Counted from the stretch's first letter, positions 48,930 to 59,286 are shown. The stretch: 64,000 nt of DNA from JAJCYL01 sp963664285 (GCA_963664285.2 CAXXNX010000040.1:248001-312000); one strand, 5' to 3'. A program made the numbers and translations. The notes: generated from the letters alone by a model not told the origin.

Positions 48930-51900
48930 TCAGAACCGGCTTCCCACAACTATTCTCTCTTTCATTATCCTGATCTTACCGGTAGAATCAAATACTTCGA
49001 AGTGAATGATGTAATAACCAATTCTCACTTTTTGCAAGCGATCATTGGTCCCATCCCAAGTGATAAATCCCTTCGCAGGCAGACTTGCATTTTCCAGGAG
49101 TTTCTTTACCGGTCTGCCAGCGGCATCGAAGATTGAGACAGTCGCAATGTTGTTTCCATTTTCGAATGCAAAATTGATGGTAGCAAAGTCGGCGTCACCG
49201 CTGTTGTCAGGAGTAATAATACGAGGTGAAACTGTTAGTGCTTTGGACTGATCAGGTATATTGAATGAATGTGAATTTTTCAACCCTGGAGTAGCAAAAC
49301 CAACTGTACTTGCGGCTGATTTCCAGTTATCCGGATCTTGGGTTGGAGCATCAATGGAGATTCTTTCCAGGCTAACCCCTTCAACATCATCCAGCAAGGA
49401 AAAATGGAAATCCTCTTTATAATCAAAGGCATCAATCACATTGGCCATTGGATCAATCAATATAACACTGCCTTCCTCGTTTGGATAGGTCGGAAGATCC
49501 ACTACGACAGATTTCGACTCATCACCTCCGGGATAATCAGCTTTAAGGATGGTTGCATCTTCAGTAAAGACAAGATAATCTCCAGGGGGGAGGATTAAGT
49601 TATCTTCAGTAATGACCATTAGATTCACCATACTAACGGCTTGTTTATTACCTAATGACCAGTTTTTAAGGTTGATATGCTTTTCAGATCGGTTGAAAAT
49701 TTCAACAAAATCGACACCTCTTGGCCTTGGATCAAAGAGGATCTCGTTTATAACCAGGTCAAGTGAATCAGCATCTTCAGGAAGGGTGAAGGTAGCATTA
49801 GAGAAATTTTCTTGCAGAAGGTTGCCGAGACAGTCAATGATATTATTAATCTCAATATTGTAGGTGATTCTTGGTTGGATTTCCTCATTTACTTTGATGG
49901 TAACAATATCATCATGTGGCCTGATTAGCAGTGGATTGCTTACACTCAATTCGGACTCAATCGATATTTGAGCAGTGCTGATGTTCGGATGAAGTTTTTC
50001 ATTAAAATGCAGGGTAATCAGGTTAGCTTCGACAAAAACATCGGTTAGCACCGGGCCAAAATTATCGGGGTTTTCGGTTACAATTGAGTTAATTAGACCC
50101 GGTGTACCTCGGCGGGCATCTTCAGACGCGGTCCAATTCTCTACTCTTCCATATGGGTTCGACATGTCGATCATTTCCAGCGACCAACCCCCGGAGACCT
50201 TTTCTGAATCCTTGTACCATGAATCATCGTAGTTGATGGCGAAGACAATTTCATTATTAACAGAGATACTGATAATATCTCCACTGTTATTTAGTGATGG
50301 CCAGTTAGATACCCCCAACACCTCTCCAAACTGAATTAAATCATCGACACTGGCATTAGGTGTAAGTATGATATACTGACCGGGTGTTAATAATGAAGAG
50401 GGTAATGTTGTTGATGAGTTGGCATCTGAAAGCTCTATTCCACCGAGGCTTATTGATTTGTTCGTTGGGTTAAAAATCTCGAGGTATTCCGCTTCCGGTA
50501 GAGTACCCTCCTCGGTTGGATTGGCCATTATCTCTGTGATCAAGATTTCGTTGAATCGTGGTACTGCTCCTTCACCGAAGGAAATGTTCAGGTCATCTAC
50601 AACCGATCCATCACAATTTGTTAAGCCACTAATGGTCAAGTCATAAAAAGTTCCTTCGTTAAAGTCCTCAGAGAAGACAATAATAAAGGAAGTGGATCCT
50701 AAGTTACTTTGTACGCTTTCAACATTAAGTCCGTCCACACCAACATTATCGGAGCTGACAGAATTAATTGGGGCCGTATTGAATTCCACTAGGAGGGAGT
50801 TGCTACTCACAATTTGAAACATTACGACTTCAACCATTGGAGTTTGTACTTCTATTCCTGCGACAGAGTTGAGTGTGGCGGGGGTTCCACCAGATTCATC
50901 TATTGAAGCTGCCCAACTAAAACTTACCCCACAACCAGTGTCCGGACCAATCCGCTCAAGAGAATACCCGCCATCATCCTTATCACTATCACCATACCAG
51001 GAATTGTCATATGTGACAATATCAATATCGAGCGCATTGTCACCATCTCTCAGAATCAATTGTTCGCCGGAATTGGTCAAGGCCCCCATCGAGGGCATTT
51101 CGATCACGTTTCCTGTGAAAGAACCGAGATTGGAATCATCGGTAAGAATTATATACTCATTTGGAAAAAAGATGAACTCCACGGCAGTAATTAAATCCCC
51201 GTTAAGGGTATAATTTTTCAAATCTATGTTTTTCGTACTGTTATTGAAAAGTTCCACATATTCTGCATCTGGTAGCCCAACCAAAGGTGTTGGGTCAGCC
51301 ATGATTTCATTGATGACAATATCTTTAAAAGTTGCATTAGAAATTAGATTGAATACAAAATTCTGAGATGCACTGGTTAATGAATTTCCAGCCAAATCCT
51401 CAACATTTGACACTTCAAGAGTATTACTGAATCCATCTTGAAATTCATTGGCGAACGTAAGTGTAACTTGAGAAATGGTGCCCTCCCTGGTTGCGTTAGA
51501 TGGATTGACATTTCCATTTAGCAAGTAATTCAGAGTATTTTCTGCGGTTGATTGATCAACTCCTTCATCAAACTGAACGCTAATGCTGGTGGAAGTGAGC
51601 ACCTCAATGGTACTTAATACCGGGGGTTCAGTATCTGGAGTCGCTATGACTCCAAACAATTGAATGTTATCAACCCACCAGGTACCGGATGAACTTTCAG
51701 CATTGTTGCCATAAATCCTGAACTCAACCGCAACTGAGCTGGACAGATTGACAAATGCCCCACCAAAGTTAACCGTTTGGGTACGAACACTGGTATTATC
51801 AGGTACATTGAATGCTGCTAAATCCTGGCTAAACACATCCAGGCTGGAGCGCACCGATATATCCCTGATTCCGGAACCGGATCTTCTTTCGTCAAAAACC

Positions 51901-52178
51901 AGTGAAGATAATGTCAATTCAAATCCCCCATTGGCCGAAATGGTAAGTGTATAATAATCATCCAAATCGATAACCCCGGTGGACCAGTTATTCGAGCTAA
52001 ACTCACCTGCTGAGGACGATGGATTTATGCCGGACCCCCTTGTAATATCGCTTAGAGTCCCATTTATTGGCTGTGCATCTGGCGGTAAGCTTACTTCATT
52101 ACCTGCAGAACCATCAAATGAGTACCGGGCAACCTGCCCAAGACAGGTCGAACTAACAACGAGAAAATTAACCCGCAT
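48930..52178 (-). CDS. Giant secreted lamin-tail-domain (LTD) protein, start codon supplied by IS1380
   Basis: The 1082-aa protein has an N-terminal jelly-roll-like region, then Ig-like 'PPVLSTIEVLTSTSISVQFD' modules. These alternate with three LTD domains ('INEIMADPTPLVGLPDAEYV', 'ITEIMANPTEEGTLPEAEYL', 'INEILFDPRPRGVDFVEIFN'). The C-terminal FlgD-like/sorting region is 'ATVSIFDAAGRPVKKLLENA'. IS1380 copy 6 is inserted in the signal peptide. The native start appears to be at 53815 beyond the IS ('MRFAFLI' + 'NFLVVSSTCLGQ'). The IS end now supplies ATGCGGGTT, giving 'MRV' + 'NFLVVSSTCLGQ' in frame. The shortened signal peptide may export poorly. Transcription could come from the IS, whose transposase points toward this gene. 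Confidence 0.85.
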   Translation of the reverse strand: MRVNFLVVSSTCLGQVARYSFDGSAGNEVSLPPDAQPINGTLSDITRGSGINPSSSAGEFSSNNWSTGVIDLDDYYTLTISANGGFELTLSSLVFDERRSGSGIRDISVRSSLDVFSQDLAAFNVPDNTSVRTQTVNFGGAFVNLSSSVAVEFRIYGNNAESSSGTWWVDNIQLFGVIATPDTEPPVLSTIEVLTSTSISVQFDEGVDQSTAENTLNYLLNGNVNPSNATREGTISQVTLTFANEFQDGFSNTLEVSNVEDLAGNSLTSASQNFVFNLISNATFKDIVINEIMADPTPLVGLPDAEYVELFNNSTKNIDLKNYTLNGDLITAVEFIFFPNEYIILTDDSNLGSFTGNVIEMPSMGALTNSGEQLILRDGDNALDIDIVTYDNSWYGDSDKDDGGYSLERIGPDTGCGVSFSWAASIDESGGTPATLNSVAGIEVQTPMVEVVMFQIVSSNSLLVEFNTAPINSVSSDNVGVDGLNVESVQSNLGSTSFIIVFSEDFNEGTFYDLTISGLTNCDGSVVDDLNISFGEGAVPRFNEILITEIMANPTEEGTLPEAEYLEIFNPTNKSISLGGIELSDANSSTTLPSSLLTPGQYIILTPNASVDDLIQFGEVLGVSNWPSLNNSGDIISISVNNEIVFAINYDDSWYKDSEKVSGGWSLEMIDMSNPYGRVENWTASEDARRGTPGLINSIVTENPDNFGPVLTDVFVEANLITLHFNEKLHPNISTAQISIESELSVSNPLLIRPHDDIVTIKVNEEIQPRITYNIEINNIIDCLGNLLQENFSNATFTLPEDADSLDLVINEILFDPRPRGVDFVEIFNRSEKHINLKNWSLGNKQAVSMVNLMVITEDNLILPPGDYLVFTEDATILKADYPGGDESKSVVVDLPTYPNEEGSVILIDPMANVIDAFDYKEDFHFSLLDDVEGVSLERISIDAPTQDPDNWKSAASTVGFATPGLKNSHSFNIPDQSKALTVSPRIITPDNSGDADFATINFAFENGNNIATVSIFDAAGRPVKKLLENASLPAKGFITWDGTNDRLQKVRIGYYIIHFEVFDSTGKIRIMKERIVVGSRF

Positions 52179-53792
52179 TATTCATAGGCCACCAATTTTG
52201 GGATTAATAATGGGTTGCTAACTATTTTTGATTGGAGTGTATGTATTAATTTGAAGATCAACCAGGTTTCTGGATTTCAAAGGACATTAGAGCGTTTTTT
52301 TGTTAGAATTTTTCAATTTTCAGTCAAAGCTCTATTGTGTTCTTATGGAAGAACATTTTTTTGATTAAATCAAACTGTTTAACTGATCGGTCAGTTCACC
52401 GTAAGCAAATCGCCCAGCAGGTATTGATATCTAAAGGCTCTTGAGAATTGTATTGTCAATGATCTTTTCCTTTCTTTCAGGCACGCTCCAACCTTCATCA
52501 GGTAAAGCCGGATATTGTCCACTTGCCATCGTTTAGCAAAGTGGTGTTTTGTTTTGGCAATTAATAATTTAATCTGCCGGAACATTTCATAACAGAGGGT
52601 AGCGATGATTAAACGCATGAAATTGGCCCAGTAGCGATGACAGGAAAGCCGGTCGGAATAAGTCATGTTTTTGAGTTCCTTTATTCGATTTTCACTGGCA
52701 TCACCTCGCTTGACATAAAAATCAAAGTAAATCTGTTGAGCGGTCATCGCTTCAAAGTTGCTCACAAAGTAACGGACATTCATTCCTTTTCCGGTAGACT
52801 CCACTTTGGCGTACAGCTTTTCAGAACGATCCCAGCTTTTGGCCTGGTAAGTAAACGGGCCAACAAACTCTTGATGTTTGATGATTTTTGAAGCATATTC
52901 CTTTTTTACTTCAATGATAGTCTGTTTGGTAAAAGTCTTTAAAACTTCATTACTACTAATACCTAAACAAAATTGAAGGTCAAACTGCTTAGCTATCCGA
53001 TAAAAAGATGCTCCTGAAAAGCCACTATCCGCTCGAATAAGGATCTTTACTGAGGGCAGTTTTTTTCTGATTTTAATGACAATCCTTTTCAATAAGGCCA
53101 CAAACCATTTGTTGGAGTGGCAATTGCCCGGACGTAGTACTGGTAAAATGACCTGACCGGTGTTCCCGTCCTTAAAGAACAACTCATGGTACATAGTCTG
53201 TCCATAATAGCCATTATACAAACTGAGTTGTTGGGATCCATGAGTAGGGTCATCGGTACCATCTACATCAATGATGATTTGACCAGTCTTCTCTTTCAAC
53301 TCCTCTACATAACGGTCTACAAACCATTGACTCATCTGGTAGATCAGACTCCGATCGGCCTTGTTTTCAAATCGACTTAAAGTAGGCTGGGAACATAATC
53401 CGCTATCTAGTACTTTACGGATCACCGGATCCTCTCGGAGTTTTTGTTCGTCATTGCAATCCTGATAGCCCTGCATCATTAAAAACACCCGTTGGCGAAG
53501 CATTTCTTCATAAGTGTATTCGATAAAAAAGGGGTTTCGATAGTCAGGAATCAGTGCGGCGAAGCTTTTTAATAGACCAGTCTTTCTCTCTACTTTTTCA
53601 CTTAACAATATCGCTCCGTCTGAGCTAATCGCTGATGCTGAAAAATCAAATTTAAAAGCTTGTTTTCCTCGATAAAATACGGTATCTTTTTCCTTATATT
53701 CAGGCATAAATTAATTGCTTATTTTGTTGTCTAACTATCTCAATATAAGCAATTTATGCCTGTTTTTTATTGTCTACTATGAATTTTTCGGG
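52172..53792 (-). mobile_element. IS1380-family element, copy 6 (1621 bp)
   Basis: A clean insertion with TTAA on both sides (52168-52171 and 53793-53796). It lies within the first eight codons of the LTD gene, oriented the same way. Confidence 0.95.
52391..53707 (-). CDS. IS1380-family transposase (copy 6)
   Basis: Intact 438-aa DDE transposase with the same catalytic motifs as copy 1. Its stop lies about 210 bp upstream of the hybrid LTD start, so read-through transcription could reach that gene. Confidence 0.95.
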   Translation of the reverse strand: MPEYKEKDTVFYRGKQAFKFDFSASAISSDGAILLSEKVERKTGLLKSFAALIPDYRNPFFIEYTYEEMLRQRVFLMMQGYQDCNDEQKLREDPVIRKVLDSGLCSQPTLSRFENKADRSLIYQMSQWFVDRYVEELKEKTGQIIIDVDGTDDPTHGSQQLSLYNGYYGQTMYHELFFKDGNTGQVILPVLRPGNCHSNKWFVALLKRIVIKIRKKLPSVKILIRADSGFSGASFYRIAKQFDLQFCLGISSNEVLKTFTKQTIIEVKKEYASKIIKHQEFVGPFTYQAKSWDRSEKLYAKVESTGKGMNVRYFVSNFEAMTAQQIYFDFYVKRGDASENRIKELKNMTYSDRLSCHRYWANFMRLIIATLCYEMFRQIKLLIAKTKHHFAKRWQVDNIRLYLMKVGACLKERKRSLTIQFSRAFRYQYLLGDLLTVN

Positions 53793-54011
53793 TTAATCAA
53801 GAAAGCGAATCGCATTATTCATTGCTTCTATAAAACCAAATATATTAATTTTGTCATTTATTTTCTTATAACGGAACAAGATAAGAAATTAATCTTCGCG
53901 TCAATCCAAAATGATTCTCATATTTGCACTTATTAACCTGTTGTGTAGTAAAACGAGAGATTCAATAATTCTCCTTTAATTCATCAGCGGGGTTATAATT
54001 AACTATTTGAC

Positions 54012-55013
54012 ATGAAATTAGCGGTTGTAGGCGCCACCGGATTGGTTGGCCAGGAAATCCTTGAGGTAATCGAGGAAAGAAATCTTGAATTTGACGAATT
54101 GCTTCTTGTAGCATCTCCTAAATCTGTGGGAAAAGTAGTTGAGTTTCAAAACAAGGACTACACTGTGATTGGTATGGAGGATGCGATCAACGAAAAGCCT
54201 GACTTGGCAATATTTTCAGCTGGAGGAGCCAACTCTTTGGAATGGGCGCCGAGGTTTGAAGAAGCAGGCGCAATCGTGATCGATAATTCATCGGCCTGGC
54301 GAATGAGCCCTCACCATAAGTTGATTGTACCGGAAATCAATGCAGGAATCATAAGGATTGATGACAGGATCATTGCCAACCCCAATTGCTCCACTATTCA
54401 AATGGTGTTGGCCTTGGCGCCACTTCATAGAAGATTTGGTATCAAACGGATAGTAGTCTCAACTTATCAATCCGTCTCTGGCACCGGTAAGGAAGCGGTA
54501 GAGCAAATGATGAATGAAAGGGCAGGCAAGGAGGGTAAAAAAGTTTACCCACACCGGATTGATATGAATGCGCTCCCACACATTGATCTGTTCCAGGAGA
54601 ATGGTTATACCAAGGAGGAAATAAAAATGGTCAATGAGACCAAAAAGATATTGGGAGATGACAATGTTCAGGTTACGGCAACCTGTGTGAGAATACCAAC
54701 CATCGGTGGTCATTCAGAGGCTGTGAATGTGGAATTTACCAATGACTTTACGCTGGAAGAGGTGCGGGATATTTTGGATAACATGGATGGAGTTGTCGTA
54801 CAGGATGATCCGCAAAATAATGTTTATCCCATGCCCATTCATTCTCACAAGAAAGATGATGTTTTTGTGGGGAGGCTACGGAGAGATGAAACGCAGCCAA
54901 ACACCCTTAATATGTGGATTGTAGCAGACAACTTGAGGAAGGGTGCAGCTACCAATGCTGTACAGATTGCAGAATATATGATGAAGCATCATCTTGCCCA
55001 TTCAGTAAGATAG
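54012..55013 (+). CDS. asd: Aspartate-semialdehyde dehydrogenase
   Basis: The 333-aa enzyme reduces aspartyl-4-phosphate to aspartate semialdehyde for lysine, threonine, methionine and diaminopimelate synthesis. It shows the NADP-binding 'MKLAVVGATGLVGQEILEVI', the catalytic Cys in 'ANPNCSTIQM' (C126), and 'VRIPTIGGHSEAVNVEF' with the catalytic His. Length and motifs are normal. It is intact and lies 18 nt upstream of the methyltransferase gene. Confidence 0.95.
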   Translation: MKLAVVGATGLVGQEILEVIEERNLEFDELLLVASPKSVGKVVEFQNKDYTVIGMEDAINEKPDLAIFSAGGANSLEWAPRFEEAGAIVIDNSSAWRMSPHHKLIVPEINAGIIRIDDRIIANPNCSTIQMVLALAPLHRRFGIKRIVVSTYQSVSGTGKEAVEQMMNERAGKEGKKVYPHRIDMNALPHIDLFQENGYTKEEIKMVNETKKILGDDNVQVTATCVRIPTIGGHSEAVNVEFTNDFTLEEVRDILDNMDGVVVQDDPQNNVYPMPIHSHKKDDVFVGRLRRDETQPNTLNMWIVADNLRKGAATNAVQIAEYMMKHHLAHSVR

Positions 55014-55031
55014 TAGTGTATTATAATTTCA

Positions 55032-56222
55032 TTGGATTTTAACAGGCTCACAAGATCTGGCGTTCAAGCCTTCATCAGGGAGCATGAGGAAGATGATCCT
55101 CACCGGTTGATGTTGCAAGCCGGAAGCTGGCCCGACTTGCCAATGAAAGCTATTGCTCAACAGATCCAATCGAGGAAGAAGGCCAAAAGAAAACTTCCCC
55201 AGTGGTACGACACACAGGGGATCGTTTTTCCTAATACCGACTTTTTGGAACAGTCATCTTCAGAAAAAACAGCTGAATTCAAAGCGAACCTTATCCAGGG
55301 AAAATCATTAGCTGATCTGACCGGAGGGACTGGAATAGATTCCTGCTATTTCGCCCGGAGATTTGAGCAGGTGGTTTACAATGAACCTGGTGAGGAACTA
55401 TACAGTATCGCAAGGCATAATTTCGAACAATTAGGAATTGGTAATGTCACATTTTTCAATTTAACTGCTGAAAAATTTATTGAGAATAATGACGGTTCTT
55501 TTGATTGGGTTTACCTCGATCCTTCTCGGAGAGTGGATGGACAAAGAGTTTTCATGTTCCAGGATTGTCAACCAGATGTGCTTCAATTGCTACCTTCAAT
55601 TTTAAGAACCGGGGCTAAAGTATTACTCAAATTATCCCCGTTGTTGGACATCCATCTGGCTCAGAAAGAGCTAGGAGCTGTTTCACGAATTATTGCAGTT
55701 TCGGTAAACAACGACTGCAAAGAATTACTCTTTAGGATGGAAAACCATGAAGGACAAGCGACGTTTGAAGCCGTGAATATTACCAATAGAGAGATAGTGA
55801 AATTTGATTTTGTAGCGAGTGAGGAGGAGAAGGCCTCAGTAAAATATGATATACCGGCAAAGTACCTCTATGAACCGAATGCATCAGTTCTGAAATTAGG
55901 CGCTTTTAAATTAATTGCCCAAAGGTTTACACTATCCAAATTGCATCCAAACACGCATTTATATACATCTGAGCAATTAATTAAGGATTTTCCCGGTAGG
56001 GTTTTCAATATTAAAAAATCCGAGTCATTCGATTGGAAGAACCTTAAAGATTGGAAAGATAGAAAGGCTAACATAACCACCAGGAATTTCCCACATGCTG
56101 TGGATGCAATCAGAAAACGATCCGGCATAAAAGATGGAGGCGATGATTATCTGTTTTGCGCCAGAACGGTCAATGAGGAATTAATTACCATTGCTTGTAA
56201 AAAAATTGGAGAGCATAATTAA
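55032..56222 (+). CDS. Class I SAM-dependent methyltransferase with THUMP-like C-terminal domain
   Basis: The 396-aa protein starts at a TTG. Residues ~85-190 form a Rossmann-type methyltransferase domain with SAM motif I 'LADLTGGTGIDSCYFARRF', 'YNEPGEELYSIARHNFEQLG', and a motif IV-like 'FDWVYLDPSRR'. The C-terminal ~90 residues match the THUMP-like domain typical of this family ('YLYEPNASVLKLGAFKLIAQ'). It is presumed to methylate RNA; the target is unknown. It is probably cotranscribed with asd. Confidence 0.82.
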   Translation: MDFNRLTRSGVQAFIREHEEDDPHRLMLQAGSWPDLPMKAIAQQIQSRKKAKRKLPQWYDTQGIVFPNTDFLEQSSSEKTAEFKANLIQGKSLADLTGGTGIDSCYFARRFEQVVYNEPGEELYSIARHNFEQLGIGNVTFFNLTAEKFIENNDGSFDWVYLDPSRRVDGQRVFMFQDCQPDVLQLLPSILRTGAKVLLKLSPLLDIHLAQKELGAVSRIIAVSVNNDCKELLFRMENHEGQATFEAVNITNREIVKFDFVASEEEKASVKYDIPAKYLYEPNASVLKLGAFKLIAQRFTLSKLHPNTHLYTSEQLIKDFPGRVFNIKKSESFDWKNLKDWKDRKANITTRNFPHAVDAIRKRSGIKDGGDDYLFCARTVNEELITIACKKIGEHN

Positions 56223-56242
56223 TCGAAAAATTAATAATATGA

Positions 56243-56398
56243 TCAACGTCGCCCATAATATTGCAAAACCATCAGACGGTTTTGTTTGTACATAAACCAC
56301 AACACCCACCAGGGACGGATGAGTCCAGCCATTAAAAGCAGCAGGTCAAGGATAATTATGAGATTAATGAAGGGAAGTAGGCTCAAGGTTTCATTCAC
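56243..56398 (-). CDS. Small membrane protein (51 aa)
   Basis: From the GTG at 56398 the product contains one hydrophobic helix ('INLIIILDLLLLMAGLI'), then 'RPWWVLWFMYKQNRLMVLQY' and a basic end. The pattern (single helix, RPW, KQNR) looks like a conserved Bacteroidota small protein, but I cannot name it. The rest of 56223-56601 shows nothing further. Confidence 0.5.
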   Translation of the reverse strand: MNETLSLLPFINLIIILDLLLLMAGLIRPWWVLWFMYKQNRLMVLQYYGRR

Positions 56399-56601
56399 AA
56401 TCTAAAAATTCCGCATTATCATAATAATTTCTATTATAATTGAAAAATATGACCACCTCTTTGTGATTACAAGATCCAGTGAAAGGTCCATACTTGAAAC
56501 TATTAAACCATACCATAATGGCCAATCACATGGCGCTAAGACTGCAATTGATTACTTTTACCACCCATTAATTTTTTGACACATCAAAACGATATTAAGA
56601 C

Positions 56602-58233
56602 ATGCCCAAAGGTAATTTCATCGTTCCTTTTCCGGAAAATGAGACGGTAAAAAGTTATGCACCAGGATCGCCGGAAAGAATTTCACTTCAGGCCAAATTG
56701 AAAGAACTCAAAAGTAAGGAAATCGATATACCGATGTATATCGGAAGTGACGAAGTGACCACGGATAAAAAGGTCAGGATTGCCCCACCACATGATCATA
56801 AGCATACACTTGGACATTATTATGCAGGAGATTCAGGTCATGTTGAACAAGCTATCAATGCGGCTTTGGGTGCTAAGGAAGCATGGACCAACATGTCATG
56901 GGAGCACCGGGCAACAATTTTCCTTAAGGCAGCGGATTTGCTTGCAGGGCCTTACCGAGATGAATTAAATGCCGCCACTATGCTGTGTCAATCGAAAAAT
57001 GCTTATCAGGCTGAAATTGATGCAGCGGCCGAATTGATTGATTTTTTCCGCTTCAATGTGGCCTATATGCAGGAGATATATCAGCAACAACCGGAATCGG
57101 CGCCAGGTGTCTGGAATAAGCTTGAATATCGTCCTCTGGAAGGATTCATTTTTGCACTTACCCCATTTAATTTCACTTCTATTGCAGGTAATCTCCCAAG
57201 TGCCCCTGCTTTGATGGGTAATACGGTGGTATGGAAAGCAGCGACTTCACAGATCTATGCTGCAAGTGTGATCATGAAAATGTTTAAGGAGGCTGGTGTG
57301 CCTGATGGTGTAATCAACCTGACATATGTAGGCGGGTCAGAGACCGGAAAAGCAGTATTTAATCACCCGGATTTTGCGGGAATTCATTTTACAGGCAGTA
57401 CCGGGGTGTTTCAACAAATTTGGTCAACTATCGGACAGAACATTTCCAAATACAAATCATATCCAAGAATAGTAGGTGAAACCGGGGGTAAAGATTTCAT
57501 TATTGCACACAAATCCACACATGCCAAGGCTTTGTCAACTGCAATCATAAGGGGTGCTTTTGAATACCAGGGTCAGAAGTGCAGTGCCGCCTCCCGAGCT
57601 TACATTCCTGATAATCTTTGGGATGAAGTTTGGGGTTATATGCAGGAAGATCTCAAGACCATCAAAATAGGTGACCCTGAAGATTTTACCAATTTCATGA
57701 ATGCAGTGATCTCTGAGTCGGCATTTGACAGTATCGCAGCATATATTGATCAGGCGAAGGAAAGCACTACTGCGGAGATCATTAGTGGCGGCGGCTACGA
57801 CAAGTCTAAAGGGTATTTCATTGAACCAACGGTGATTCTTGCTAAGGATCCGACGTTCGTAACAATGTGTGAAGAGATATTCGGACCGGTCATCACTATC
57901 TATGTGTATCAAGCTGAACGTTTTGAAGAGGCATTAGAATTAGTTGACTCAACATCACCCTATGCATTGACCGGGGCAGTCTTCAGTCAGGATAGGTATG
58001 CCGCCGAACTGGCAACAAAAAAGCTTGTCAACGCTGCAGGTAACTTCTATATCAATGATAAACCAACAGGAGCAGTAGTGGGCCAGCAACCTTTCGGCGG
58101 AGCCAGGGCTTCGGGTACGAATGACAAAGCTGGATCAGCGCTGAACCTCATTCGCTGGGTAAGTCCGAGGACCATCAAGGAAACTTTTGTGCCTTCAATC
58201 GATTATCGATATTCGTTTCTAGGAGAGGATTGA
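56602..58233 (+). CDS. pruA: L-glutamate gamma-semialdehyde (P5C) dehydrogenase
   Basis: The 543-aa aldehyde dehydrogenase oxidises glutamate semialdehyde to glutamate in proline catabolism. The family-specific P5CDH features are the N-terminal extension, 'LTPFNFTSIAGNLPSAPALM', the catalytic Glu in 'VGETGGKDF', the nucleophilic Cys in 'FEYQGQKCSAASRAY', and 'PFGGARASGTNDKAGS' near the end. Its length equals monofunctional P5CDH enzymes. It is intact and appears monocistronic. Confidence 0.95.
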   Translation: MPKGNFIVPFPENETVKSYAPGSPERISLQAKLKELKSKEIDIPMYIGSDEVTTDKKVRIAPPHDHKHTLGHYYAGDSGHVEQAINAALGAKEAWTNMSWEHRATIFLKAADLLAGPYRDELNAATMLCQSKNAYQAEIDAAAELIDFFRFNVAYMQEIYQQQPESAPGVWNKLEYRPLEGFIFALTPFNFTSIAGNLPSAPALMGNTVVWKAATSQIYAASVIMKMFKEAGVPDGVINLTYVGGSETGKAVFNHPDFAGIHFTGSTGVFQQIWSTIGQNISKYKSYPRIVGETGGKDFIIAHKSTHAKALSTAIIRGAFEYQGQKCSAASRAYIPDNLWDEVWGYMQEDLKTIKIGDPEDFTNFMNAVISESAFDSIAAYIDQAKESTTAEIISGGGYDKSKGYFIEPTVILAKDPTFVTMCEEIFGPVITIYVYQAERFEEALELVDSTSPYALTGAVFSQDRYAAELATKKLVNAAGNFYINDKPTGAVVGQQPFGGARASGTNDKAGSALNLIRWVSPRTIKETFVPSIDYRYSFLGED

Positions 58234-58548
58234 CCTACGTTCTTTACGTGATCTAAAGTACTCAATTGTGTGGTTACCCCTATTTTAACACCAGTTTCGG
58301 AAAACGGGAAAGTAAAGAAACTTCTTGGATTGTGTAAAAAGGGCTGTTCCACATAGCACCACTGAGAAGCACCGAGATTTTTCGATATTTCTTTGTGCTA
58401 CTCTGAGGAACCTCTGTTGAGCCTCTTGAAATAGTCCTCTTTTGCTACTAAAAAGATTTACGAACTGGAAACTGATTGTATTTTAAAGTATTATGGGGAC
58501 AACCCATTCGCTATCAGCTGAATTACGCTTATAATTGAGGCTTGCATC
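58234..58548. other. Intergenic region with a degenerate palindrome
   Basis: No gene is visible in these 315 bp. Around 58345-58425 an imperfect inverted repeat can be drawn (AGCACCACTGAGAAGCAC against GTGCTACTCTGAGGAACCT), like a worn dispersed hairpin. The promoter of the following glycosyltransferase must lie in its last ~100 bp, but I cannot place it. Confidence 0.35.
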
Positions 58549-59286
58549 ATGGGCGATAGCTTAGTTGTCATACCGACTTACAATGAAAAGGAGAATATTC
58601 AGGCTATTCTTTCGCAGATCATTTCCTTGGAACCGGGATTTGAGGTGTTGGTCGTGGATGATAATTCACCAGATGGAACGGCAAGCCTGGTTGCAGAAAG
58701 CCAATCGCAGTTTCCAGGACGTATTCATCTGGTTAAGAGAATTGAAAAAAATGGATTGGGTACGGCATATCTTGCTGGATTTAACTATGCCTTAGAAAAG
58801 AACTACCAATATATTTTTGAAATGGACGCTGATTTCAGTCACAATCCCGAAGACCTGATACCCTTGCTGAATACCTGCAAAGAGGAAGGTTTTGATGTGG
58901 CTATTGGCTCACGGTATGTCAAGGGTGTTAATGTAGTCAATTGGCCATTGGGCAGAGTGCTCATGTCATATCTGGCCAGTATTTATGTGAGAGTAGTAAC
59001 TGGTTTGCCGGTTGCGGATGCTACAGCCGGATTTAAGTGTTATAAGAGAAAAGTATTGGAGACCATTGAATTGGATAAGATCAAGTTCATTGGTTATGCT
59101 TTCCAGATTGAGATGAAATTCAAATCATGGAAATTTGGCTTCAAGATTAAAGAGATTCCGATAATATTCATTAATCGAAGGCAGGGTGAATCCAAAATGT
59201 CAACAGGTATATTCAAGGAGGCATTCTTTGGGGTTATGCAGATGAAGTTGGCCAGTTTTTTCAAGAATTACTCCCGCGTTAACTGA
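58549..59286 (+). CDS. GT2 polyprenol-phosphate mannosyltransferase-like glycosyltransferase
   Basis: The 245-aa enzyme has the GT-A/GT2 fold of dolichol-phosphate mannose synthase: 'VVIPTYNEKENIQAILSQII', 'VLVVDDNSPDGTASLV', the DxD metal site in 'IFEMDADFSHNPEDLI', and 'GSRYVKG'. 'INRRQGESKMS' near the end is characteristic of DPM1-like enzymes. It would transfer a sugar from a nucleotide donor to polyprenyl phosphate at the inner membrane. No C-terminal membrane anchor is present. Its 3' end overlaps the convergent permease gene by 8 nt. Confidence 0.9.
   Translation: MGDSLVVIPTYNEKENIQAILSQIISLEPGFEVLVVDDNSPDGTASLVAESQSQFPGRIHLVKRIEKNGLGTAYLAGFNYALEKNYQYIFEMDADFSHNPEDLIPLLNTCKEEGFDVAIGSRYVKGVNVVNWPLGRVLMSYLASIYVRVVTGLPVADATAGFKCYKRKVLETIELDKIKFIGYAFQIEMKFKSWKFGFKIKEIPIIFINRRQGESKMSTGIFKEAFFGVMQMKLASFFKNYSRVN

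Noticed and set aside
5875..53380. Recurrent 84-aa and 64-aa frames antisense to each IS1380 transposase
   Set aside because: They recur only because the IS is repeated, lie entirely opposite the transposase, and have no protein-like features.
5652..53796. IS1380 copies 5 and 6 as the ends of a composite transposon carrying tRNA-Val, cytochrome b5 and the LTD gene
   Set aside because: Each copy has its own TTAA pair, and each interrupts a local gene (murQ, LTD) whose remains lie directly alongside, so these are two independent insertions and not ends of one mobile unit.
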